Source: JALSHZ01 sp964614535 (lineage in GTDB: Bacteria; Pseudomonadota; Gammaproteobacteria; UWMA-0217). From it: a stretch of 64,000 nt of DNA. Both the position numbers and the translations under genes were made by a program. The notes under the pieces are model-generated. The model saw only the letters and a program-made list of their open reading frames with translations, had not been told where the DNA came from and searched no databases. Of this stretch, positions 1-8,292 are shown in pieces. The stretch covers positions 1-64,000 of the forward strand of contig CAZTOZ010000048.1 in the NCBI GenBank assembly GCA_964614535.1, written 5' to 3'. Every line of letters begins with the position of its first letter. Within the stretch, counting starts at the first letter, position 1.

Positions 1-68
1 GTGACGCCGACACCCTGGCCGAGATTTTTTCCCGTGCCAAGGCGGCGCGGGACGACTTCGCCCGTTAG
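1..68 (+). CDS. C-terminal fragment, possibly prephenate dehydrogenase
   Basis: The window opens inside a reading frame that ends at a TAG at 66-68. The 21 visible residues (DADTLAEIFSRAKAARDDF then AR) form a charged amphipathic helix. The pattern resembles the C-terminal helix of prephenate dehydrogenase (TyrA, arogenate/tyrosine pathway), where a 'RAKxARD' stretch is common, but 21 residues cannot settle it. The rest of the gene lies upstream of the window. No function should be assigned without the missing sequence. Confidence 0.35.
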   Translation, partial: DADTLAEIFSRAKAARDDFAR

Positions 69-190
69 GCTGAGGCTCTCCGGGTAGCTCGGGTCGAGCG
101 CAGCGTGCCCAACACTCCTGATGGACGGAACGCGGTTTGGCGGATGTGCCATCGTTTCCGGGAGGCGTATCGATCGTCACTGTGAACCCC

Positions 191-446
191 CGTCATTGCG
201 AGCGCCAGCGAAGCAATCTCCCGGAAGGTACTCCGCCGTCAGGAGATCGCCACGCTCCGCTCGCGATGACGGGAGCATCATGGCCGTAGGTTGGGCAAAG
301 CGAAGCGTGCCCAACATCCTGCGGCTTCGTAGCAATGCCGGTGGTACCGGTTTCGCGCCTCGTCGATCACGACATTCTTTTTTACCGCCCACACCAGGCG
401 CGAGTCGCATTTTTTCCTCGTCGAAAAAACGCGACGCAAAAAAGAC
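191..446. repeat. Composite intergenic repeat, copy A
   Basis: First copy of a roughly 257-bp unit made of three modules. Module 1 (191-270) is an imperfect inverted repeat running from cgtcattgcgagcg through aagcaatctcc and gagatcgc to cgctcgcgatgacg, a type widespread in proteobacterial intergenic DNA. Module 2 (about 285-317) is a near-palindrome, gttgggcaaagcg / agcgtgcccaac. Module 3 (about 388-446) holds the inverted sequence gagtcgcattttttcctcg / cgaaaaaacgcgac. It encodes nothing recognisable; RNA copies would fold into stem-loops. Confidence 0.75.
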
Positions 447-643
447 GCCCCCCACGCGCTGTTCTCCGCTGCCGGGCCCGCCTTCCGGGGTCGGTCTGAA
501 GCCGCATCCCGCGGCCCAGACCTCGATCGGCCTTCCGTGGCCGATCGCCCCCTGCAGTCGCACCCGGCGACGGCGCGCGTGAAGGGGGGTTCTTCGTAGC
601 AGGAGGTTGCCGCGTCGCTGTCGCGCCTCGCAACGACACCACC

Positions 644-900
644 CGTCATTGCGAGCGGTAGCGAAGCAATCTCCCCGAACGGCGCTCCGTCATCGGGAGA
701 TCGCCGCGCTCCGCTCGCCATGACGGGGGCATTATGGCCGTAGGTTGGGCAAAGCGAAGCGTGCCCAACATCCAGTGGCTTCGTGGCAATGCCGGTGGTA
801 CCGGTTTCGCGCTTCATCGAGGCAGGTATTCTTCCTCACCGCCCACACCAGGCGCGAGTCGCATTTTTTCCTCGTCGAAAAAACGCGACGCAAAAAAGAC
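644..900. repeat. Composite intergenic repeat, copy B
   Basis: Second copy of the unit starting at 191, in the same orientation and with the same module order. It differs by scattered substitutions, mainly in module 1 and around 815-835, while the module-3 stretch 839-900 is nearly identical to 385-446. Same-orientation copies this close could recombine and delete the DNA between them. Confidence 0.75.
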
Positions 901-906
901 ACCATC

Positions 907-1036
907 CGTCATTGCGAGCGTCAGCGAAGCAATCTCCCGGAAGGTACTCCGCCGTCAGGAGATCGCCGCGCTTCGCTCGCGATGGCGGGGCATTATGGCC
1001 GTAGGTTGGGCAAAGCAAAGCGTGCCCAACATCCTG
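907..1036. repeat. Composite intergenic repeat, partial copy C
   Basis: Third, shortened copy holding only modules 1 and 2. It matches copy A (191-320) more closely than copy B: both have cccggaaggtactccgccgt where B has ccccgaacggcgctccgtca. It ends 21 bases before the stop codon of the minus-strand permease gene, so its stem-loops could act in the 3' untranslated region of that transcript. Confidence 0.7.
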
Positions 1037-1057
1037 CTGGGTAAAGGCAATCGTTCG

Positions 1058-2143
1058 TCAGTGTTTGATGGCCAGATAGAAAACGGCGGCCGAGATGGCG
1101 AGGGCGATATAGCCGGCGGTCAGAAATTTCACGGTGAAGGCGGCGGTTTCGTCGGCCCTTCTGTTCGAGAGGTAGAGCCTGTAGGCGATCAGATTGGCCA
1201 GGGAGCCGACCAGGCTGCCAAATCCGCCGGCGTTGGTTCCCCAGAGCAGTGCCTTCCAGTCGGGGGTGAAGTCGGCAAAAAGCAGCGCGGCCGGGACATT
1301 GCCGATCAGTTGGCTCGTCAGGGCGGAAAATGCAAAAACATGGCCGCCATGAGAGAGTTCCGCCGCGACGATGTCCCTGGCCATATCGGCGACGCCGAAA
1401 AAACACAGAAACGTCAATAACAGTGGATAGTCGATGCGCAGTGAGCGGCGATCGAACAACAATGCAAAGAGCATTGCGGCACCGGCCGTTGCCAATGGCA
1501 GGAGCCGCAGAACCGCCGCTATCGTCAGCAGCAGCAACGCGAGGTAGCCGAGGGCGAAGCGGTTGGGCTCGATGGCCGGTGTCGCTTTGGCCCGTGGATG
1601 TCTGCTCGGAACGAGCCAGGCGGCGATTGCCAGAAGAATGAGAAAGGTGACCGAAAAGGGGGCGATGGCGGCAATGAATGTTGCCGGATCCAGGTGGTAG
1701 TGCCAATAGACAAACAGGTTTTGCGGGTTGCCAAACGGCGTGGCGGCCGAGCCGGCATTGGCCGCCAGGGCTTCGAGAATGACGAGCCAATCCTTGTGCG
1801 GGCCGCCGAGTGACAGCGTCAGCGGGACGACGACCAGCAACGCGATGTCGTTCGTTATGAGCATGGAGAGAAAGAATGTTCCCAGCACCAGTTTGAGCGG
1901 GATCGACCCGCCATTTTCGAGCCGGCTGGCGATGGATGCCATTGCCCCGTGGCGCCGCAGTCCGGTCACCGTCACGAACAGTGACATCAATACGAACAGC
2001 ACCTCAAACTCATCTGGCGTCCAGCGGGGGAGTCGGTGCGTCGCCACCGACAGCAGCGCCAGTGATACCGCTGCCGTGGTCAGCAGCCACTCCCGGACGA
2101 CAAAGCCGGTGAGGGCGCGCAGGGTGGTCGTCCGTCGCTTCAT
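1058..2143 (-). CDS. ArsB/NhaD-type (CitMHS-like) membrane permease
   Basis: A 361-residue polytopic inner-membrane protein with about ten hydrophobic segments. The segment 'FLSMLITNDIALLVVVPLTL' and a second half-repeat near 'GNVPAALLFADF' match the two internal repeats of the ion-transporter superfamily that includes ArsB, NhaD and CitMHS carriers, in which an unwound Asn-rich helix pair binds substrate. The substrate cannot be read from sequence. I chose the ATG at 2143, preceded by AAGG, rather than the TTG at 2176, which has no ribosome site. It lies downstream of pyrC on the same strand with a gap of about 50 bases, so it may be co-transcribed, though no functional link is obvious. Confidence 0.7.
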   Translation of the reverse strand: MKRRTTTLRALTGFVVREWLLTTAAVSLALLSVATHRLPRWTPDEFEVLFVLMSLFVTVTGLRRHGAMASIASRLENGGSIPLKLVLGTFFLSMLITNDIALLVVVPLTLSLGGPHKDWLVILEALAANAGSAATPFGNPQNLFVYWHYHLDPATFIAAIAPFSVTFLILLAIAAWLVPSRHPRAKATPAIEPNRFALGYLALLLLTIAAVLRLLPLATAGAAMLFALLFDRRSLRIDYPLLLTFLCFFGVADMARDIVAAELSHGGHVFAFSALTSQLIGNVPAALLFADFTPDWKALLWGTNAGGFGSLVGSLANLIAYRLYLSNRRADETAAFTVKFLTAGYIALAISAAVFYLAIKH

Positions 2144-2192
2144 GGCCTTGTTCGATGAAGGGGGAGGTCGGGTCAAGTGGTGATCTGGCGGC

Positions 2193-3254
2193 TCAAGCCC
2201 CGCCGTTGTCGTTCACCGTCCAGAAGAGATCGATCATCGGGTCGAAAATGGTGATCTCCCCATCGGAGAGCCGCAGCGCGGGCGGCAGTGGTTGCGGGTT
2301 TTCGTGACGCCGCAGCGTGATTTTTCCCGTGTTGCGGGGAAGGCCGTAGAAATCGGGGCCGTGCAGCGAGGTGAAGCCTTCCAGCAGGTGCAGGGCGTTT
2401 TCTTCTTCGAAGACCTGGGCGACGACCGTCAGCGCATTGGCGGCGTTGAAGATGCCGGCGCAGCCGCAGGCGCTCTCCTTGGCGCTGTCGAGGTGGGGTG
2501 CCGAGTCGGTGCCGAGAAAGAAGCGCGGATCGCCGCTGGTGGCGGCGCGGCGCAGCGCCAGGCGGTGTCTTTCCCGCTTGGCCACCGGCAGGCAGTAGTA
2601 GTGGGGTTTGATGCCGCCGACCAGCATGGCGTTGCGGTTGATGACCAGGTGATGGGGCGTGATCGTCGCGGCGGTGTGGTTGTCGCTGGCCAGCACATAG
2701 TCGACGCCGTTTTCGGTGGTCAGGTGTTCAAAGACGATTTTCAGCCGCGGGAAGCGCCGGCGGATCGGAATCAGCTTCTGCTCGATGAAGACCGCCTCGC
2801 GGTCGAAGATGTCCACCTCGGGATCGACCACTTCGCCATGCACGAGAAATGGCATGCCGATCTCCTCCATCACTTCCAGCACCGGATAGATCTTTTCCAG
2901 ATCGCGCACGCCCGCGTCGGAGTTGGTCGTCGCGCCGGCGGGGTAGAGTTTCGCCGCGACCGCGTCGCCGTTTTCGAAGGCGGCGCGCAGATCGGCCGGG
3001 TCGCTCTTTTCGGTCAGGTAGAGCGTCATCAGCGGCTGAAAGTGGTCGCCCGGCGGAATCGCGGCGGTGATCTCGCTGTGATACTTCACCGCGTCGGCGC
3101 GGGTGATCACCGGCGGATTCAGATTGGGCATGACGATGGCGCGGCCGAAGTGGCGGCTGGTCCACGGCAGCACGGCCCGCAGCATCTCTCCGCTGCGCAG
3201 ATGGAGGTGCCAGTCGTCGGGCCGGACGATGGTGAGTTGCTTGGCCGTGGACAT
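2193..3254 (-). CDS. pyrC: Dihydroorotase (class II)
   Basis: Cyclises N-carbamoyl-aspartate to dihydroorotate, the third step of pyrimidine synthesis, in the cytoplasm. The 353-residue protein is close to the E. coli enzyme in length. Binuclear zinc ligands are visible: the HLH pair (H16, H18), the lysine expected to be carbamylated (K102 in 'VAAKLYPAG'), histidines in 'FLVHGEV' and 'FEHLTT', and the aspartate of 'GTDSAPH'. The substrate-binding 'MPNLNPP' loop is intact. The ATG at 3254 is preceded by AGGA at about 8 bases and removes a 39-residue low-complexity extension. It sits 52 bases downstream of the last small gene of the AOR operon, so read-through from that operon is possible. Confidence 0.95.
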   Translation of the reverse strand: MSTAKQLTIVRPDDWHLHLRSGEMLRAVLPWTSRHFGRAIVMPNLNPPVITRADAVKYHSEITAAIPPGDHFQPLMTLYLTEKSDPADLRAAFENGDAVAAKLYPAGATTNSDAGVRDLEKIYPVLEVMEEIGMPFLVHGEVVDPEVDIFDREAVFIEQKLIPIRRRFPRLKIVFEHLTTENGVDYVLASDNHTAATITPHHLVINRNAMLVGGIKPHYYCLPVAKRERHRLALRRAATSGDPRFFLGTDSAPHLDSAKESACGCAGIFNAANALTVVAQVFEEENALHLLEGFTSLHGPDFYGLPRNTGKITLRRHENPQPLPPALRLSDGEITIFDPMIDLFWTVNDNGGA

Positions 3255-3306
3255 GCTCAGGATCCTGGGTTGCCGGTCCGATGATGATACCACGGCGCCG
3301 GAAGGG

Positions 3307-3591
3307 TCAGCCGCCGCCCTTGTGGAAGTAGCGCCAGAAGCGGTCGAGGAAATGGCGCCGCCCGTTCTCATCGTCTGGGGTGAAGCGCAGTATCACTTCG
3401 AGCACCGGCAGCATCATTGCGCCAAGTTGCCGGTACGCCGCCGGGGTTGCCGTAATTTCCACGGCAAGTTGGTAGGCGGGGATGGTTACTGTCCACCGGC
3501 CTGCATGGTGGTTGGTGACGAAGAAGCCGCTTTGTGGTGCGGCAAAACCACCGTTCAATGTGCGGCTGAATTCCTCCAGCGAGTAACCCAT
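3307..3591 (-). CDS. Unknown 94-residue protein, last gene of the AOR cluster
   Basis: Not recognised. The small soluble protein begins 'MGYSLEEFSRTLNGGF', has a central beta-rich part ('GRWTVTIPAYQLAVEITATP') and a helical, basic end ('HFLDRFWRYFHKGGG'). There are no cysteines and no membrane segment. It lies 16 bases after the moaD-like gene on the same strand. An alternative GTG start at 3615 would overlap the moaD stop. Its position suggests a helper for AOR assembly or regulation, but this is only inference from context. Confidence 0.6.
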   Translation of the reverse strand: MGYSLEEFSRTLNGGFAAPQSGFFVTNHHAGRWTVTIPAYQLAVEITATPAAYRQLGAMMLPVLEVILRFTPDDENGRRHFLDRFWRYFHKGGG

Positions 3592-3607
3592 CTCCAGTGG
3601 CGGAGGA

Positions 3608-3859
3608 TCAGCCACCGGCCACCGGTGGCCAGATGGCGAGCACGTCGCCCGGTTCGAAGCGGCGCTCGTCGCGGTCGCTGCCGCAGATGAAGCGGCCATT
3701 GACGAGCACGATGTGGGCCTGGTCGTCGGGGATGCCTACCTGGTGGATCACCTCGTTGACGGTGGCGTCGTCGTCGATCTCGATTTCCCGGCGGTGGCGC
3801 GACGGGCCGGGCGGTAGCAACGTCATCAGCGAGGCGTAGAGTTCGAGGTTGATTTTCAT
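3608..3859 (-). CDS. MoaD/ThiS-family sulfur carrier
   Basis: An 83-residue beta-grasp protein ending in the diagnostic -GG ('WPPVAGG'), whose C-terminal glycine is adenylated and thiocarboxylated in MoaD/ThiS proteins. 'ATVNEVIHQVGIP' and 'VLVNGRFICGSD' fit the family strands. In molybdopterin synthesis MoaD passes sulfur to precursor Z. Its place in an AOR operon suggests a role in supplying the tungsten-bis-pterin cofactor, as MoaD-like genes are often found with AOR genes. The ATG at 3859 lies 58 bases after the previous gene. No moaE is adjacent, so a housekeeping partner is presumably used. Confidence 0.85.
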   Translation of the reverse strand: MKINLELYASLMTLLPPGPSRHRREIEIDDDATVNEVIHQVGIPDDQAHIVLVNGRFICGSDRDERRFEPGDVLAIWPPVAGG

Positions 3860-3917
3860 TGCCGGCCGTTACCCGATGGTGTACGGGAGATACGCCCGCA
3901 TGCCGCCATTGGGCGCA

Positions 3918-4469
3918 TTACCGCTTCTTCTCCAGGATGCCCGTCGGCCGGCCATCGAGGCTGACCTGGTTTTTTTCCGCCCAATACCGGCGAATGCCGT
4001 CGTCGCCTTTTTTCTGCGCCCACTGCCCGAGCAGTGCACGATCGCCACGGTAGTCGAACAGTGGCACGCCCATGCCGCAGGAGGTCTGCACGAGGTCCAC
4101 GTTGAGGTCGATGATCTGCCGCGCGCCCGGCAGCGGCGGAAAATGCCCCGCCAGTTCCTGCCACTCGGCGTCGCCGTGGTGGATGGCACGGGCCGTGCCG
4201 TAGAGCCGCAGAATCATCGGCTCGCCGTCGAAAGCGGCGAACATGATCGTCATCCGGGGGCTCTCCCGCAAATGTGCCGCCGTCTCGTTGCCGCTGCCGG
4301 TGAGATTGAGCCAGACGACGCGGTTCGGCCCGAGCACGCGCAGTGAATCCATCCCCTTCGGAGAGAGATTGATGCGGCCGTCCGCCGCTGCGGTGGCGAC
4401 GAAAAAGATTTTCTGCGCCTCGATGAACTGCCGTAGCTTGTCGGAAATGGAGGGGAATCGTCGTGCCAT
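3918..4469 (-). CDS. FMN-binding split-barrel protein (pyridoxamine 5'-phosphate oxidase-like)
   Basis: A 183-residue protein of the pyridoxamine-phosphate-oxidase-like split barrel family. Seen in sequence: an early helix 'SDKLRQFIEAQKIFFVATAA', the strand pair 'INLSPKGMDSLRVL', a 'LTGSGNETAAHLRESPRMT' stretch typical of FMN-phosphate binding, and a tryptophan-containing end. Relatives of this subgroup bind FMN or F420 and are mostly uncharacterised; pyridoxine metabolism is unlikely. The ATG at 4469 is 5 bases beyond the stop of the FAD gene, with no clear ribosome site, which suggests translational coupling. In the AOR operon it could handle electrons or protect the enzyme, but this is inference. 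Confidence 0.8.
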   Translation of the reverse strand: MARRFPSISDKLRQFIEAQKIFFVATAAADGRINLSPKGMDSLRVLGPNRVVWLNLTGSGNETAAHLRESPRMTIMFAAFDGEPMILRLYGTARAIHHGDAEWQELAGHFPPLPGARQIIDLNVDLVQTSCGMGVPLFDYRGDRALLGQWAQKKGDDGIRRYWAEKNQVSLDGRPTGILEKKR

Positions 4470-4474
4470 GCGGA

Positions 4475-5722
4475 CTATCGTGACACGTTTTCGGTAATGC
4501 CCACCCACGCCTCCATCAGCCGTGTCGGGTCGTTCATCAGCCGTGCTTTCCATCTGCCCAGCCGCGTGCGGTTCTGGATCAGCCCGCGAATGACGCCGAC
4601 ATGTTCGGTCATGCCGACGGTGCTGGCGCCAACGAGGTGATCGTCGGCAAACCGGAGGTTGATGTATTTCCAGTCCGCCGGATTGTGACGCTCGACCTGG
4701 TCGCCGCCTTCGACGCCCATCCACTGGCCGAACGACGTGGTGATCAGCCCCAGCGTGTCGAGCACGTTCATATTGATCGAGCCCTGATGCTCGGTGGCGA
4801 TGCCGGCCATGTTCAGCGCGGCGATGCGGCCATGATCGACGGCGGTGGGCTGAATCGCCTGAACGCTGTAACCCCCGGTGGAGAAGTCACGCCCCTCGGC
4901 CACGTCGCCGGCGGCGTAGATGTCGTCGTGGCTGGTCTGCATCCGCTGATCGACGACGACGCCTTGGCGGATCTCCAGCCCGCTCTCGGCGACGAAATCG
5001 ATGTTCGGCCGGACGCCGGTGGCGGCGATGACCAGATCGGCCACCACCGTTTCACCGTTGTCGAGGCGCACGGCGACGCGGTCGTCCGTGGCTTCGTCGA
5101 TGCCTTCGACGCTGGTCGAGGTGTGGACGGTGACGCCCTTGCGCTCGCTCCAGGCCTTGACCATGTTGCCGGCGGTCTCGTTGAGCATTCTCGGCACCAT
5201 GCGATCGCCGGTTTCGACCACCGTCAGATCGACCCCGCGCCTGTGCAGCGCTTCGAGCACGATGCAGCCGATGAAACCGGCACCCATCAACACCACACTG
5301 GCGCCGGGCCGGGCGCGCGCGGCGATCTGGCGGGCGTCCTCCAGCGTCCAGCAGTGCCGCACCTGCGGCAGCTCGACACCAGGCACCGGCGGTGTCGCGG
5401 GCCGTGAACCGCTGGCGATCAGCAGGCGGTCCCAGGTGAGCGTGTCGCCATTGTCCAGCTCGACGGTGCGTGAGATCGGATTGACCACCTCGACGCGCTG
5501 GCCGATGACGCGGATGCCGAGACCGTCGAAATGGTGTTCCCCCCGCAGCCAGGTGCCCTCCTCACCGATCTTGTCGATCAGGTAGTAGGGGATCGCCATC
5601 CGGGAATAGGGCGGCTCCGGCTCGTCGCCGATCAGGGTGACATTGCTGTCGGGGGCGTGTTTTTTCAGCGTCTCCGCCGCGATGACACCGGCGGGGCCGG
5701 TGCCGATGATGAGGTGATTCAT
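4475..5722 (-). CDS. aorC: FAD-dependent pyridine-nucleotide oxidoreductase, AorC-like
   Basis: A 415-residue flavoprotein. Two Rossmann folds are visible: the N-terminal FAD site 'IIGTGPAGVIAAETL' and the NAD(H) site 'VVLMGAGFIGCIVLEAL' at about residues 145-160, plus the family motifs 'ATGVRPN' and 'IYAAGDVAEG'. There is no redox-active CxxxxC pair, as in NADH oxidase/ferredoxin-reductase-like members. It follows the AOR gene by 117 bases. In the AorABC enzyme of Aromatoleum aromaticum a homologous subunit passes electrons from the AOR/ferredoxin core to NAD+. The same role is inferred here. Confidence 0.85.
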   Translation of the reverse strand: MNHLIIGTGPAGVIAAETLKKHAPDSNVTLIGDEPEPPYSRMAIPYYLIDKIGEEGTWLRGEHHFDGLGIRVIGQRVEVVNPISRTVELDNGDTLTWDRLLIASGSRPATPPVPGVELPQVRHCWTLEDARQIAARARPGASVVLMGAGFIGCIVLEALHRRGVDLTVVETGDRMVPRMLNETAGNMVKAWSERKGVTVHTSTSVEGIDEATDDRVAVRLDNGETVVADLVIAATGVRPNIDFVAESGLEIRQGVVVDQRMQTSHDDIYAAGDVAEGRDFSTGGYSVQAIQPTAVDHGRIAALNMAGIATEHQGSINMNVLDTLGLITTSFGQWMGVEGGDQVERHNPADWKYINLRFADDHLVGASTVGMTEHVGVIRGLIQNRTRLGRWKARLMNDPTRLMEAWVGITENVSR

Positions 5723-5839
5723 GTCGCTGCTCCGTCGGAATCGGTGGGTGCATCGTCGCGGTGCTGGCCCGCTTCCGCCGACGGGGAGCGGGTTCGTGGC
5801 GCGTGCCGGCGGGGCGTCACGGCGCCCGATGCCCCGCGC

Positions 5840-7690
5840 CTACAGCCCCAGCCGCTGCCGGGTTTCGTCGGTGACTTCGCCGTCGTCGGTCCAGCCGCGC
5901 AGTTTGTAATACTCCGGCAGCATCTCGTCGAGGTGATTGACCTGGCCAGCGGTCGGCCCCTGCTTGACCGCTTCCTCCAGCAACCGCTTGGGCAGCACGT
6001 CGTCCTTGCCGGTGATGCCGGCGGCGCGGTTGAAGTCGCGCTCCATGTTCCAGATGCGTTCGCCCACTTCGAGACAGCGCTCCACGCTCCAGTCGCCCTC
6101 GCAGGCGGCGTCGATCTGTGGCGCGATGTTCTCCATCGACCAGGCGAAGGTGGTGAACAGGCAGAGCCCGGAGGAGTCCACCAGCGCGGTGGCGTCCTGA
6201 AACGCCTTGACCAGCTCGGCCTTGCCCTCGGTCACCAGCGGGTCGGTCTTGACCGGAATGCCGAGCACCTCGGAGGCGACGGTATAGCTGCGCAGGTGGC
6301 AGGCGCCGCGATTGGAGGTGGCGTAGGTCAACCCCATCCCCTGGATGCCGCGTGGATCGTAGGCGGGAAACTCCTGCCCCTTGACGGTCATCGACAGCTC
6401 CGGCCGTTGGTATTTCTCGCAGAGCTTCTTCGACCCCATCCCCAGCTCGACGCCAAAGCCCTCGCCTCGGGAGACCAGCTCGGCGCAGCGCGTCAGCGCC
6501 TCGGCGGAGCCGAATCTCAGCTCGATGCCGCCGGTGTCCTCCAGCGTCAGATCGCCGTTCTCGAACATCTCCATCGCCGCGGCGACGGTGGCGCCAAAGC
6601 TGATCGGATCGTAGCCGTCCTCGTTGCAGAGGAAGTTGGCGTAGGTGAGGGCGTCGAGGTCGTCCACCCCGGTGTCGGCGCCCAGCGCCCAGGCGGCTTC
6701 GTACTCCAGCCCGCCGGAGGCGCCCCAGTATTCCGGCTTGTTCTTCACCGTGAAATGGTTCTTGTCCACCGTCGAGATGCGCCCACAGGCGATGGTGCAG
6801 CCGAAGCAGGCGGCGTTGGTGGTGAGGTTGGGCTTGCCGTCGCTTGGGCGTGGTTCGTGCATCGCCTCGCCGGAGATGTTCTCGGCTCCCTCGAAGCCCA
6901 CGTCGCGCATATTGCGTGCCGGCAGCGCGCCGATGCCGTTGATGACGTTCATCAGCACCTGGGTGCCGTAGGTGGGCAGTCCCTGGCCGGTGACGGCGTT
7001 CTCCGCCAGCACCGCCTTGGCGTCGTCGACCGCCTTGAAGAAGGCGTCGGGATCGTCGAGATTGCCGACCCCCTGGGTGCCGCGAATCGCCACCGCCTTC
7101 AGGTTCTTCGATGCCATCACCGTGCCGACGCCGGAGCGCCCGGCGGCGCGGTGCTTGTCGTTGATGATGCCGGCGTAGAGACAGCCGGCCTCGGCGGAGC
7201 GGCCGACGCAGGCCACCCGCAGCAGCGGATCCTGATGCCACTGGTGCAGCAGGTCGTCGGTCTCCCAGACCGACTTGCCCCAGAGCTCCGTGGCCGGACG
7301 CAGTTCGGTCAGGTCGTCCTCGACGTAGAGATAGACCGGCTCCGGCGACCTGCCTTCGAAGATGATCATGTCCCAACCCGCGTTCTTCATCTCGTTGCCG
7401 AGAAAGCCGCCGGAGTTGGAACAGGCGATGGCGCCGGTGAGTGCGCCCTTGGTGACGACGGCGTAGCGGCCGCCGGTGGAGGCCATGGTCCCGGTCAGCG
7501 GGCCGGTGGCCATGATGAGCTTGTTGTCGGGGCCGAGGGGGTCACAGTTGGGATCGATCTCCTCGACGAGGTATTTGGATGCCAGCCCCCGTTGGCCCAG
7601 GTAGTCGTTCGCCCACGCCATGTTCAGCGGTTCGGGCGTGCAGCGGCCTTCGGTCAGGTTGACGCGCAGTATCTTTCGGGTCCAGGACAT
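5840..7690 (-). CDS. aorB: Aldehyde ferredoxin oxidoreductase, tungsten-type catalytic subunit
   Basis: Oxidises aldehydes to carboxylic acids with a tungsten-bis-molybdopterin cofactor and one [4Fe-4S] cluster. The 616-residue length is typical. The start 'MSWTRKILRVNLTEG' and the 'GPLTGT' segment are family hallmarks. Cluster ligands are C295, C298, C302 (CxxCxxxC in 'AACFGCTIACGR') and C510 in 'LVDSSGLC', the arrangement known for AOR enzymes. It lies 21 bases after the four-cluster ferredoxin gene and before the FAD subunit, the order of bacterial AorABC. Metal choice (W rather than Mo) is inferred from the family. Likely made under anoxia because of the FNR-like box upstream of the operon. 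Confidence 0.93.
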   Translation of the reverse strand: MSWTRKILRVNLTEGRCTPEPLNMAWANDYLGQRGLASKYLVEEIDPNCDPLGPDNKLIMATGPLTGTMASTGGRYAVVTKGALTGAIACSNSGGFLGNEMKNAGWDMIIFEGRSPEPVYLYVEDDLTELRPATELWGKSVWETDDLLHQWHQDPLLRVACVGRSAEAGCLYAGIINDKHRAAGRSGVGTVMASKNLKAVAIRGTQGVGNLDDPDAFFKAVDDAKAVLAENAVTGQGLPTYGTQVLMNVINGIGALPARNMRDVGFEGAENISGEAMHEPRPSDGKPNLTTNAACFGCTIACGRISTVDKNHFTVKNKPEYWGASGGLEYEAAWALGADTGVDDLDALTYANFLCNEDGYDPISFGATVAAAMEMFENGDLTLEDTGGIELRFGSAEALTRCAELVSRGEGFGVELGMGSKKLCEKYQRPELSMTVKGQEFPAYDPRGIQGMGLTYATSNRGACHLRSYTVASEVLGIPVKTDPLVTEGKAELVKAFQDATALVDSSGLCLFTTFAWSMENIAPQIDAACEGDWSVERCLEVGERIWNMERDFNRAAGITGKDDVLPKRLLEEAVKQGPTAGQVNHLDEMLPEYYKLRGWTDDGEVTDETRQRLGL

Positions 7691-7711
7691 TGTCGGTTCA
7701 CCTCTGCCAAA

Positions 7712-8188
7712 TCAGGTTGCGGCCGTGCCGGCCAGGCTTTTCTCCGCCGAAGCGCGCATCCGCTCCAGCCCCGTCCAGTCGGCGTCGGTCCAGCTGATCG
7801 CGGCGGTCGGGCAGGCCTTGGCGCAGGCCGGATCGCCACCGCAGAGGTCGCATTTGACGACCTTGCCGGTGACGTGGTGGTAGTTGATGGTGCCGAAGGG
7901 GCAGGCGATGGTGCAGACCTTGCAGCCAACGCATTTGCCCTCGTCGACGACCTTGGCGCCGGTGCCAGGATCGGTGGTGATCGCCTCCACCGGACAGGCG
8001 CGCAGGCACCAGGCCTCGTCGCACTGGGTGCAGGTGTAGGGCGCGAAGCGCCCGGCCTCGTGAAAGGTGAACACCTTGATCCGTGAGCGCGATGGGTTGA
8101 ACACGCCCTCGGCCTGATAGGAGCAGGCCATCTCGCACTGGAGACAGCCGGTGCATTTGCGTGGTTCGATATGCAACGATCTCTGCAT
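7712..8188 (-). CDS. aorA: Four-cluster ferredoxin-like electron-transfer subunit, AorA-like
   Basis: A 158-residue polyferredoxin with sixteen cysteines in four groups: 'KCTGCLQCEMAC', 'CTQCDEAWCLRAC', 'CVGCKVCTIAC' and 'CDLCGGDPACAKAC'. This is the pattern of subunits that carry four [4Fe-4S] clusters in DMSO-reductase-type electron chains and in AorA of bacterial AOR complexes. There is no Tat or Sec signal, so it acts in the cytoplasm, probably relaying electrons from the AOR subunit to the FAD subunit. It is the first gene of the operon. The ATG at 8188 opens it, about 70 bases after the predicted transcription start. Confidence 0.92.
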   Translation of the reverse strand: MQRSLHIEPRKCTGCLQCEMACSYQAEGVFNPSRSRIKVFTFHEAGRFAPYTCTQCDEAWCLRACPVEAITTDPGTGAKVVDEGKCVGCKVCTIACPFGTINYHHVTGKVVKCDLCGGDPACAKACPTAAISWTDADWTGLERMRASAEKSLAGTAAT

Positions 8189-8265
8189 GAAGGGGGTCCT
8201 CGCTGGCGGGAATGAGGTATCGGTGGCAGCGTGGCTGCTGTGGTCGAAAACTGCCGTTCCGCCCC

Positions 8266-8271
8266 ACTGTA
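8266..8271 (-). promoter_or_regulatory. Predicted -10 element of the aor operon
   Basis: Read on the minus strand the hexamer is TACAGT. Its centre lies 31 bases downstream of the centre of the FNR-like box at 8293-8306. A class II FNR-dependent promoter has its box centred at -41.5, so the spacing fits. It predicts transcription starting near 8258 and a leader of about 70 bases before aorA. Prediction only. Confidence 0.5.
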
Positions 8272-8292
8272 GGGGATTGCCCCGGCACTTCC

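Larger units (their letters stand above)
69..1057. other. Intergenic region built of composite repeats
   Basis: About 1 kb with no convincing gene; open frames here are all read through repeats and carry no recognisable domain. It holds two near-complete copies (191-446, 644-900) and one partial copy (907-1036) of a composite repeat. A fragment at about 98-115 (cgagcgcagcgtgcccaaca) is the end of the same element. The 197 bases between the first two copies (447-643) are unique and GC-rich. The convergent ends of the first gene and the permease gene border it. Confidence 0.7.

Noticed and set aside
5531..8086. A very long plus-strand open frame (851 codons) opposite the aorC-aorB-aorA genes
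   Set aside because: It lies antisense to three genes with clear cofactor motifs; its product has no domain and reflects high GC with few stops.
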